Of a stretch of 8,580 bases of DNA, positions 1 through 6,388 are shown piece after piece (position 1 is the first letter of the stretch; every line of letters begins with the position of its first letter). A program made the position numbers and the translations under genes. The DNA is from an uncultured Trueperaceae bacterium (GTDB lineage: Bacteria; Deinococcota; Deinococci; Deinococcales; Trueperaceae). The stretch covers positions 1-8,580 of the forward strand of contig CALCHY010000151.1 of assembly GCA_937907415.1 (NCBI GenBank). The letters run 5' to 3'. The notes beneath the pieces are model-generated. The model was given only the letters and a program-made list of their open reading frames with translations, searched no databases and was not told the origin of the DNA.

Positions 1-107
1 CGCCTCACCGACGAGACCCTCGGCCTCACCGACGACTTCCTCAGGCCGCAAGCGCACCCGCACGCGCCCGCCGCCCTTACCCCAGACATCGCCCGCGAGG
101 AGGCCCC

Positions 108-111
<4 letters not shown>
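1..111 (+). CDS. C-terminal end of an unidentified protein, coupled to copB
   Basis: Only the last 36 codons are in the window, read in frame from base 1 to TGA at 109-111. Third positions are almost all G or C, as in the neighbouring genes, which supports real coding. The tail reads RLTDETLGLTDDFL and then a His/Pro/Ala-rich end. The bases CCTCACCGACGA occur at 3-14 and again at 24-35, so two adjacent heptads (RLTDETL, GLTDDFL) form an in-frame 21-nt near-repeat. The stop overlaps the copB GTG start (GTGA, 108-111), so the two genes are probably cotranscribed and translationally coupled. A copper or metal role is suggested only by this linkage; the family cannot be recognised from this fragment. 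Confidence 0.6.
97..103 (+). promoter_or_regulatory. Shine-Dalgarno site for copB
   Basis: GAGGAGG lies inside the end of the upstream gene, four bases before the GTG at 108. It supports GTG 108 as the copB start and fits translational coupling through the GTGA overlap. Confidence 0.6.
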
Positions 112-2273
<2,162 letters not shown>

Positions 2274-2327
2274 GCCCCCGCTCCGCGCGCACCAGCGGAC
2301 GCTAGCCGCCCGCCCCACAAGCGCCCA

Positions 2328-2368
2328 GGCGCCCTGGAAGCTAGCCCGGTCACGGCTTCCAGGGCGCC
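2328..2368. terminator. 14-bp perfect inverted repeat after copB, terminator-like hairpin
   Basis: GGCGCCCTGGAAGC (2328-2341) is the exact reverse complement of GCTTCCAGGGCGCC (2355-2368), with a 13-base loop. It lies 55 bp after the copB stop. The sequence after it (GTTCTGCAG) has no proper T-run, so it may be a weak or factor-assisted terminator or an RNA 3'-end stabiliser. Confidence 0.5.
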
Positions 2369-2375
2369 GTTCTGC

Positions 2376-2389
2376 AGCAGCGCGCTGCT
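2376..2389. repeat. 14-bp perfect palindrome AGCAGCGCGCTGCT
   Basis: AGCAGCG followed directly by its reverse complement CGCTGCT, only seven bases after the preceding 14-bp hairpin. The two could act together as a tandem 3'-end structure, or this could be a protein-binding site. Function unknown. Confidence 0.35.
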
Positions 2390-2454
2390 CAAGTTCGCGC
2401 GTGCCCCTATTCGACGCGCGCCCGGGCCTGAAGGCGGAGCCGAGCTCCCGCAGC

Positions 2455-2492
2455 GCCCGAGCGACCCCGCGAGCGGCCGGGGTGGCTCGGGC
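2455..2492. terminator. 15-bp inverted repeat with one mismatch, strong hairpin
   Basis: GCCCGAGCGACCCCG (2455-2469) pairs with CGGGGTGGCTCGGGC (2478-2492): 8 bp, one G-G mismatch, then 6 bp, with an 8-base loop. It lies about 190 bp past the end of the minus-strand copper genes and about 180 bp past copB. A very stable hairpin in either strand; no T-run follows. Bidirectional termination or a dispersed intergenic repeat are both possible. Confidence 0.45.
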
Positions 2493-2544
2493 CAGCGAGT
2501 GCTCCCCGGTCACCCCCGGCGGCGCCGTTCGACGCCCCGGCACG

Positions 2545-2564
2545 GGCGTGGCCCCGCCCACGCC
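2545..2564. repeat. 7-bp inverted repeat GGCGTGG / CCACGCC
   Basis: GGCGTGG (2545-2551) and CCACGCC (2558-2564) form a short GC-rich hairpin with a 6-base loop. It lies between the stronger hairpin at 2455-2492 and the end of the YHS gene. Such short repeats arise by chance in GC-rich DNA, so little weight should be placed on it. Confidence 0.25.
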
Positions 2565-2680
2565 ACGCCGTCGAGCCTTACCGCGCGGGGCGGAGTGGGC
2601 GTTGGTGGTGCGCCGAGGGTCACGACGAGTCTCGCGCTCGCTCAGCCGGGGTAACTCGCGGGCGCCACCGACCGCCGGGT

Positions 2681-2929
2681 CTACCAGTGGGGGACGTTAC
2701 CGCGGTCCCTGGTGAAGGCGCCGGGCTCGGCGTCGAAGCGCGCCCGGCAGCCTGGGCCGCAGAAGTGATAGGTCGCACCGCCGCGCGCCCGGGAGTACGG
2801 GGCGTAGCCGGCGTTCACGACCTGACCGCACACGGGGTCGATCCTCAGGTCAGTGTCGTCGGGAAGCCCATAACCCCTTGGTAGGGCGGGCGCGCCCCGG
2901 GTCTCGTCCAAGGCGGTCGGCGCGGTCAT
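2681..2929 (-). CDS. Free-standing YHS-domain protein
   Basis: An 82-residue soluble protein, mostly one YHS domain: DPVCG at ~31-35, then YHFCGPGC at 54-61 and a following F-x-x-x-P segment. The cysteines C34, C57 and C61 are in the positions usual for YHS domains, small zinc-ribbon-like modules found in or beside heavy-metal ATPases and thought to bind metal. The usual CGM is CGQ here. The first ~25 residues look unstructured. Its ATG overlaps the TGA of the HMA gene (ATGA, 2926-2929), so translation is probably coupled and the two proteins are made together. Likely role: copper binding or delivery in the cytoplasm alongside CopB; this is inferred from domain and context. Confidence 0.8.
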   Translation of the reverse strand: MTAPTALDETRGAPALPRGYGLPDDTDLRIDPVCGQVVNAGYAPYSRARGGATYHFCGPGCRARFDAEPGAFTRDRGNVPHW

Positions 2930-3285
2930 GGGCTCGCCAGCAAACGCACGCCGGTGACCGTCGCCCGGTAGGCGTGGCGGCTACGCCGGCCCTCATGTTC
3001 GATGGCTTCGAGCAGCCGCAGCGGATAGGCGCGCCGTGGATCGTAGACGACGCTCCCGCGGCCGCTTTCGAGCCGCACCTCGGCGCCGATCACACCGCGC
3101 ACGGCGACGAGCGCGTTGCGAACGCGCGCCGCGCACGCGGGGCACCCCATGCCGGTGACGTCGAGAGAGAGGAGCGCCGGCGTGCCTCCAACTTGCGGGG
3201 CCGCTGCGGCCGCGACGGGCGCCAGGTGGCAGTCGTCGGGCCCCTGGCTGCGCTGGGTGCAGGGGGTTGTATGCTCGTGCTTCAT
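2926..3285 (-). CDS. Free-standing HMA-domain protein (CopZ-like metallochaperone)
   Basis: A 119-residue protein with a His/Cys-bearing N-terminal stretch (MKHEHTTPC...DDCH, residues 1-20), an Ala/Pro-rich linker and one HMA domain (~38-100). The copper-binding loop reads GMGCPACAARV with C48 and C51, the CxxC pair of Atx1/CopZ-type carriers. The ATG at 3285 is chosen because AAAGGA sits seven bases upstream; a TTG further upstream (3318) lacks such support. CopZ proteins pass Cu(I) to export ATPases or regulators. The nearby CopB has no HMA domain of its own, so this protein could supply it in trans (inference). It ends by overlapping the YHS gene and begins 45 bp after the cupredoxin gene. 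The N-terminal C9, C19 and several His could form a second metal site. Confidence 0.82.
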   Translation of the reverse strand: MKHEHTTPCTQRSQGPDDCHLAPVAAAAAPQVGGTPALLSLDVTGMGCPACAARVRNALVAVRGVIGAEVRLESGRGSVVYDPRRAYPLRLLEAIEHEGRRSRHAYRATVTGVRLLASP

Positions 3286-3330
3286 GCGCTGATCCTTTCC
3301 GGCGCCCGCGGGCGCCAAGCACTAACTTGC

Positions 3331-3708
3331 TCAGTCGACGACGATCACATGGCCGCGGAGCCTGCCCCTGTGGCAGCCGAAGGCGATGCGGCCGGCGCGC
3401 TGAGGGGTGAACTCCACGCTGACGGTCTCGTTCTCGGGTAGTTCGGCGCGCCGGTTGACGCCGTCGAAGATGACCAGCTCGCTGCAGGGGTTCGCCTCGC
3501 GGCGGGTGAAGTCGAGGCGCACCGGCCTGCCCTTCGCGACGAAGACCGCATCGGGGCCGTAGCCGCCTTGCACGGTGATGCGCGCCGCCTGAACGCCAGC
3601 CGCTTCGGGCACGATGGCGCCTTCGCGGTGGGCGAGCCACATTTCGCGGACGAGCCAAAGGACGACGGCTGCGCCCGCCAGGTTGCCGAGCCAGGCCGCA
3701 ATTCTCAT
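3331..3708 (-). CDS. Membrane-anchored cupredoxin-domain protein
   Basis: A 125-residue protein with one N-terminal helix (~8-22, AAVVLWLV), probably a signal anchor placing the rest outside the membrane. A beta-rich cupredoxin domain (~43-125) follows, with the features of small cupredoxins found next to copper ATPases: RPVRLDFTRRE (61-71), NPCSELVIFDG with C75, a Leu-Pro-x-(x)-E turn, and a final strand with FGCHRG and LRGHVIVV (C112, H113, H120). The family's usual Cys-Gly-Met near the last strand is Cys-His-Arg here. ATG 3708 is chosen because AAAGGAG lies about eight bases before it; a longer frame from 3804 would bury the helix behind an Arg-rich leader. Second gene of the minus-strand copper group. 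Likely binds copper at the cell surface (inference). Confidence 0.75.
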   Translation of the reverse strand: MRIAAWLGNLAGAAVVLWLVREMWLAHREGAIVPEAAGVQAARITVQGGYGPDAVFVAKGRPVRLDFTRREANPCSELVIFDGVNRRAELPENETVSVEFTPQRAGRIAFGCHRGRLRGHVIVVD

Positions 3709-3755
3709 GAGCGCAACTCCTTTCGCGTGGGCTCGGGTCGGGCGGCGGTCGCGGC

Positions 3756-3771
3756 CCCGAAACGTTTCGGG
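3756..3771. promoter_or_regulatory. 16-bp perfect palindrome CCCGAAACGTTTCGGG, candidate operator
   Basis: CCCGAAAC followed directly by GTTTCGGG, centred on a CpG, 48 bp upstream of the cupredoxin ATG and in the 129-bp gap after the small membrane protein gene. Symmetric sites with an AAACGTTT core and central CG are typical of LacI-family operators, although copper genes are more often run by CsoR, CopY or CueR. It could also fold as a short hairpin; no T-run follows on the minus strand. Confidence 0.45.
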
Positions 3772-3837
3772 CCCCAAGAATGCGCGTGCTGGCCGCCGCC
3801 CCAATTCGCCGCGCCCGGTCGGTCGTGGCGAAGGCGC

Positions 3838-4092
3838 CTAGGGCGGGCCAAGCCGTCGCCGCGAGGTGTCATCGGCGCCTTCCCCCACCTGGGCCTCGGC
3901 CGGCCGCCGCTCGGGCCGCCGCTCGTCGAGAGCGCGTGCCTCTCGCATCATGAGCAGCACGGCGAACGGGCAGAGGGCCAGCAGGGCGAGCGGCACCCAG
4001 ATCGGCAGCGACTCGCGCGTGAAGAGGACGGCCACCAGCGCGACCGTCGCGATGGCCCAAGCGAGGTGCCGGTGCATGTGGCGCACGTTCAT
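3838..4092 (-). CDS. Small two-helix membrane protein, DUF2933-like
   Basis: An 84-residue protein with two hydrophobic helices (~10-25 and ~30-49) and a charged Arg/Glu-rich tail (50-84) likely in the cytoplasm. The second helix ends in LALCPFAVLLMMREAR, recalling the LCPLMHLxMMRGH ending of the DUF2933 family, small proteins common beside copper and other heavy-metal genes; the His of that motif is absent here. AAAAGGAG lies about ten bases before the ATG. It is the first gene of the minus-strand copper group, starting 129 bp before the cupredoxin gene. Its function is unknown; partnership with the metal pump is a guess from context. Confidence 0.65.
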   Translation of the reverse strand: MNVRHMHRHLAWAIATVALVAVLFTRESLPIWVPLALLALCPFAVLLMMREARALDERRPERRPAEAQVGEGADDTSRRRLGPP

Positions 4093-4152
4093 AGAAGTTC
4101 AGCTCCTTTTCTACTCTCGTCGACCTGAAGGGCCGGCGGCGAGCCCGGGGTT

Positions 4153-4197
4153 CGGCGCCACGTGGGAGCGCCGCCCGCGCGGCGCCTAGTGGCGCCG
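4153..4197. repeat. Nested inverted repeat (9 bp outer, 7 bp inner)
   Basis: Outer arms CGGCGCCAC (4153-4161) and GTGGCGCCG (4189-4197) enclose inner arms GCGCCGC (4168-4174) and GCGGCGC (4179-4185) with a four-base loop. All arms are perfect. On the minus strand it would lie in the leader of the copper genes, starting about 60 bases before the first ATG, if transcription begins further upstream. It could be a leader structure, an attenuator or an operator. Confidence 0.4.
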
Positions 4198-4318
4198 GGA
4201 CCCGTTCGCTCCCAGCGCGATGGCGAGCCCTGCTGGCGTCGGACTACGGGCGTCCACCCGGGCCGAGCCAGCGCCCACCGCCGATACCCCATGTTCCCGC
4301 ACGGATGTTCAGGGCGTT

Positions 4319-4340
4319 CAAAGCTGATGCAAAGCTGGTG
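4319..4340 (+). repeat. 11-bp tandem repeat upstream of pdxS, candidate activator site
   Basis: CAAAGCTGATG (4319-4329) is followed at once by CAAAGCTGGTG (4330-4340), differing at one base. The 11-bp period places both on the same face of the helix. It sits about 90-110 bp before the pdxS ATG. MocR-type PdxR regulators of pdxST genes are known to use direct repeats; whether this is such a site is speculation, as no pdxR is in the window. Confidence 0.35.
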
Positions 4341-4398
4341 TTGCCTCGCCCGCGCGCCAACCGCCGCCGCCCCGGCGCGGCCGCGGGCGGCCAGGGCG

Positions 4399-4404
4399 TA
4401 GCAT
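4399..4404 (+). promoter_or_regulatory. Candidate -10 (TAGCAT) for pdxS
   Basis: TAGCAT fits TAnnnT and ends 24 bases before the pdxS ATG, giving a short leader of about 17 bases that contains GAAGG and AGG. No recognisable -35 lies 16-18 bp upstream, so it would need an activator or be a weak promoter. Confidence 0.3.
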
Positions 4405-4427
4405 GAGAGCGAGAAGGGCAGGTAAGC

Positions 4428-5378
4428 ATGCACCAGGAAAACCGGGCGGGGAGCGCGACGCGCGCCACCGCCAGCACGCCCACGAGCAAAGCGGGATCTC
4501 CTGAAACGTTCAAGGGCGGCGTCATCATGGACGTCGTCACCCCCGACCAGGCGCGCATCGCCGAGCAGGCGGGCGCCGTGGCGGTGATGGCGCTCGAGCG
4601 CGTGCCCGCCGACATCCGCTCCCAAGGCGGCGTGGCGCGCATGTCCGACCCCGGCCTCATCGAAGAGATCATCGAGGCCGTGTCGATCCCGGTGATGGCC
4701 AAGGTGCGCATCGGCCACTTCGTCGAGGCCCAGATCCTGCAGGCCATCGGCGTCGACTTCATCGACGAGTCCGAGGTCCTCACCCCCGCCGACGACGCCT
4801 ACCACATCGACAAGCGCGCCTTCAGCGTGCCGTTCGTGTGCGGCGCCACCAACATCGGCGAGGCGCTCAGGCGCATCGGCGAGGGCGCCGCCATGATCCG
4901 CACCAAGGGCGAGGCCGGCACCGGCAACGTGGTCGAGGCCGTGCGCCACGCCCGCAGCGTCATAGGCGAGATCCGCGCCCTAAAGGGCATGGCCAGCGAG
5001 CAACTCATGACCTACGCCAAGGAGCATGGCGCCCCCTACGAGCTGGTGCGCTACGTCCACGAGCACGGCAAGCTGCCGGTAGCCAACTTCGCGGCCGGCG
5101 GCGTGGCCACCCCGGCCGATGCGGCCCTCATGATGCAGCTCGGTGTCGACGGGGTGTTCGTCGGCTCCGGCATCTTCAAGGCCGCCGCCAGCGAGACCGA
5201 CGAGGGCCGCCGCCATCAAGCCTGGGAGCGCCGCGCCGCGGCCATCGTTAAGGCCGTGACGCACCACGACGACCCCGCCACCCTCGCGGAGGTCTCCAAG
5301 AACCTGGGCGAGGCCATGGTCGGCATCGGCATGGAGGCGCTCGCGGAGGACCAGCTTCTGGCGCGCCGGGGCTGGTGA
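4428..5378 (+). CDS. pdxS: Pyridoxal 5'-phosphate synthase lyase subunit PdxS
   Basis: A 316-residue cytoplasmic TIM-barrel enzyme of the DXP-independent vitamin B6 pathway. It joins ribose 5-phosphate and glyceraldehyde 3-phosphate with ammonia to make PLP; the ammonia normally comes from the glutaminase PdxT. The sequence follows the family closely: [54 protein letters not shown], and [20 protein letters not shown], ending in RGW. D35, K92 and K160 correspond to the catalytic D24, K81 and K149 of the Bacillus enzyme, a constant shift of 11. The N-terminus is about 11 residues longer and Ala/Thr/Ser-rich. ATG 4428 is used; upstream AGG and GAAGG are modest ribosome sites. No pdxT lies downstream in the window, although the two are often adjacent. 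It is divergent from the copper genes and seems functionally unrelated to them. Confidence 0.97.
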   Translation: MHQENRAGSATRATASTPTSKAGSPETFKGGVIMDVVTPDQARIAEQAGAVAVMALERVPADIRSQGGVARMSDPGLIEEIIEAVSIPVMAKVRIGHFVEAQILQAIGVDFIDESEVLTPADDAYHIDKRAFSVPFVCGATNIGEALRRIGEGAAMIRTKGEAGTGNVVEAVRHARSVIGEIRALKGMASEQLMTYAKEHGAPYELVRYVHEHGKLPVANFAAGGVATPADAALMMQLGVDGVFVGSGIFKAAASETDEGRRHQAWERRAAAIVKAVTHHDDPATLAEVSKNLGEAMVGIGMEALAEDQLLARRGW

Positions 5379-5489
5379 GCGCCCGGAGCCGCGCGCTGAC
5401 GCCCAGAACACGGCAGCCACGCCCTCGGACCCCTTGAAAACGCCACCGCCCTCACCTGGGCGAAGGCGCGCCGTGGCTCCTCACATAGC

Positions 5490-5714
5490 CTGTGGCCGCT
5501 GCTGAGCCTCAGCCACGGTGGGGCTTCGGAGCGCTCAGCGCCAAGGGCGGCCGCCACCTGCACCTCCGTCCAGCCGCGCGCTTTGCTCCCCTCGTAGTTC
5601 CGGCTCGCCACGCGCGCCTTGAGGCGGCGCTCCCGGGGTTAGGGAGGCCGAAGCCGGCGAAGACGTTGCCGCTGCCAGCCACGATGGCGTCGTCATCGAC
5701 TTGCCCTGTTGCAT
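5490..5714 (-). pseudogene. Frameshifted XRE/HigA-like antitoxin remnant
   Basis: Read on the minus strand, one frame gives DDDAIVAGSGNVFAGFGLPNP (5635 up to about 5698). The next frame continues with ERRLKARVASRNYE and GWTEVQVAAALGA (about 5632 down to 5540). Together these match the pattern of small XRE-type antitoxins of the HigA-2 kind: a GSGNVFADLGLPNPEE opening, a helix, then a helix-turn-helix with T-x-x-x-A-A-x-x-L-G. A single missing base straight after the NP codons restores NPEERRLKA, so a 1-nt deletion is likely. Beyond the helix-turn-helix, similarity fades (LRLSSGH resembles a degraded family tail). No clean start and no RelE/HigB-like partner are seen. Most likely a dead toxin-antitoxin relic; a sequencing error would need to be ruled out. 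Confidence 0.65.
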
Positions 5715-5920
5715 CTTGAAGCGCACCTAGCAGCAGGAGCGGCGAGACGGATGAGCCGCCAACCCGGCTGGGACGCGGCCTACTCGCCAGTCGACTTCGC
5801 CAACAGTATCCCTCCGTTTATCGCACGACCCCGGCCCGCGCCTAGCGGGGAAACCCAGACTGATGACGGCGGCGAGGAAGGCCGCTCAAGCCGGCGACGT
5901 GCGGGCGGAAGCGTCACCGC

Positions 5921-5926
5921 TACCAT
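5921..5926 (+). promoter_or_regulatory. Candidate -10 (TACCAT) for the MerR-family gene
   Basis: TACCAT fits TAnnnT and ends five bases before the regulator's ATG, so transcription would start at or next to the start codon (leaderless). No good -35 is visible 16-19 bp upstream. The same layout is seen more clearly at merA. Confidence 0.35.
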
Positions 5927-5931
5927 GGGGC

Positions 5932-6354
5932 ATGACGACGATCGGGCAGTTGGCGCGGCGCACGCGCGAGTCGGTGAAGACCCTCAGGTACTGGACGGAC
6001 CTGGGCCTGCTGGCGGCCGAGCGCGGCGCCAACGGCTACCGCTACTACGGCGCCGGGGCCGCCGAGCGCGCGGCGTTCATCCGCGGCGCGCAGGCGCTCG
6101 GCCTCACGCTGCGCGAGATCGGGGACGTCCTCGACGCGCGCGAGCACGAGCACCCGCCCTGCCAGGAGGCGCGCGAGGTCCTGGCGCGGCACCTGCGCGA
6201 CGTGCGCGAGCGCCTGGCGCAGTGGGCGCGCCTGGAGGCGGAGCTCGCCGAACGGCTGGCGTGGGCGGAGGCGCACCCGCGCCCCGCCTGCGACGGCGAG
6301 GGCTGCGTCTACCTCGCCGACCCGCCCGCCGCGCGCCCGGACGCGGCCGCTTGA
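5932..6354 (+). CDS. MerR-family metal-responsive regulator, probable Hg(II)/divalent-metal sensor of merA
   Basis: A 140-residue dimeric transcription factor that bends and untwists a long-spacer promoter when metal is bound. The N-terminus is the classic winged helix (MTTIGQLARRTRESVKTLRYW, ~1-22, then GYRYY at 35-39), followed by the LGLTLREI segment and a long dimerisation helix (~78-112). Three cysteines are present: C77 just before the long helix (HPPCQEA), and C120 and C125 in the C-terminal loop (ACDGEGC). C77 matches the Cys of MerR, ZntR and PbrR; copper sensors of the CueR type have Ser there, so a divalent metal is predicted. The metal loop (four residues between Cys) is shorter than in CueR or MerR. 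ATG 5932 is preferred over one at 5863 because the family starts exactly here. Its TGA lies inside the -35 of merA. Confidence 0.88.
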   Translation: MTTIGQLARRTRESVKTLRYWTDLGLLAAERGANGYRYYGAGAAERAAFIRGAQALGLTLREIGDVLDAREHEHPPCQEAREVLARHLRDVRERLAQWARLEAELAERLAWAEAHPRPACDGEGCVYLADPPAARPDAAA

Positions 6355-6382
6355 CCCTCCCCCTTACTGGAGGGTCTAGCCT
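6351..6382 (+). promoter_or_regulatory. MerR-type promoter/operator of merA
   Basis: -35 TTGACC (6351-6356), a 20-bp spacer, and -10 TAGCCT (6377-6382). The spacer is covered by an inverted repeat, GACCCTCC (6353-6360) and GGAGGGTC (6369-6376), with eight bases between. Over-long 19-20 bp spacers with such dyads are the hallmark of promoters activated by MerR-family proteins. The repeat resembles CueR/ZntR-type boxes in layout. The -35 includes the stop codon of the regulator. The -10 ends seven bases before the A of the merA ATG, so +1 is predicted to be that A, giving a leaderless mRNA. Confidence 0.85.
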
Positions 6383-6388
6383 GCGGGC

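Larger units (their letters stand above)
2274..2680. other. Convergent intergenic region, hairpin-rich, no convincing gene
   Basis: This 407-bp gap lies between the stop of copB (plus) and the stop of the YHS gene (minus). Open frames exist on both strands, but their translations are Arg/Pro/Ala-rich and match no recognisable family, as expected from GC-rich non-coding DNA. It holds at least four inverted repeats (listed separately). Its convergent position suggests two-way transcription termination, although no hairpin is followed by a clear T-run. No tRNA, RNase P or tmRNA signature was recognised. Confidence 0.6.
4093..4427. other. Divergent regulatory region between the copper genes and pdxS
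   Basis: The 335-bp gap must hold both the promoter for the minus-strand copper genes and that for pdxS. It contains a nested GC-rich inverted repeat at 4153-4197, an 11-bp tandem repeat at 4319-4340 in a locally less GC-rich stretch, a pair of ATGTTC repeats at 4291-4296 and 4305-4310, and a TAGCAT -10-like hexamer at 4399-4404. No gene is convincing here, and no clear -10 for the minus direction was found. Confidence 0.55.
5379..5931. other. Long gap after pdxS with a decayed antitoxin gene
   Basis: About 550 bp without an intact gene. It holds the minus-strand XRE remnant (5490-5714) and an 8-bp inverted repeat (CCGTGGCT 5471-5478, AGCCACGG 5511-5518, 32-base loop). Bases 5715-5920 show nothing recognisable on either strand, and no intact toxin partner is found. 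No clear terminator for pdxS was seen. A TACCAT hexamer at its right end may be the -10 of the regulator gene. Confidence 0.5.

Noticed and set aside
2274..2680. A structured RNA gene (RNase P, tmRNA or similar) in the hairpin-rich gap
   Set aside because: Hairpins are present, but no conserved core bases of those RNAs were recognised.
2401..2715. 104-codon open frame on the plus strand between copB and the YHS gene
   Set aside because: Its product is Arg/Pro/Ser-rich with no family pattern, it runs into the YHS gene on the other strand, and long chance frames are normal at this GC content.
3286..3318. TTG start giving an 11-residue longer HMA protein
   Set aside because: The ATG at 3285 has AAAGGA seven bases upstream; the TTG has no such site.
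3709..3804. Longer start for the cupredoxin gene (3804)
   Set aside because: It would add an Arg-rich leader before the membrane helix and translate through the palindrome; ATG 3708 has a good ribosome site.
5863..5931. Longer N-terminus for the MerR-family gene (ATG 5863)
   Set aside because: MerR proteins start at the MTTIGQLA-type helix; the extra 23 residues are not family-like and a TAnnnT hexamer lies just before ATG 5932.
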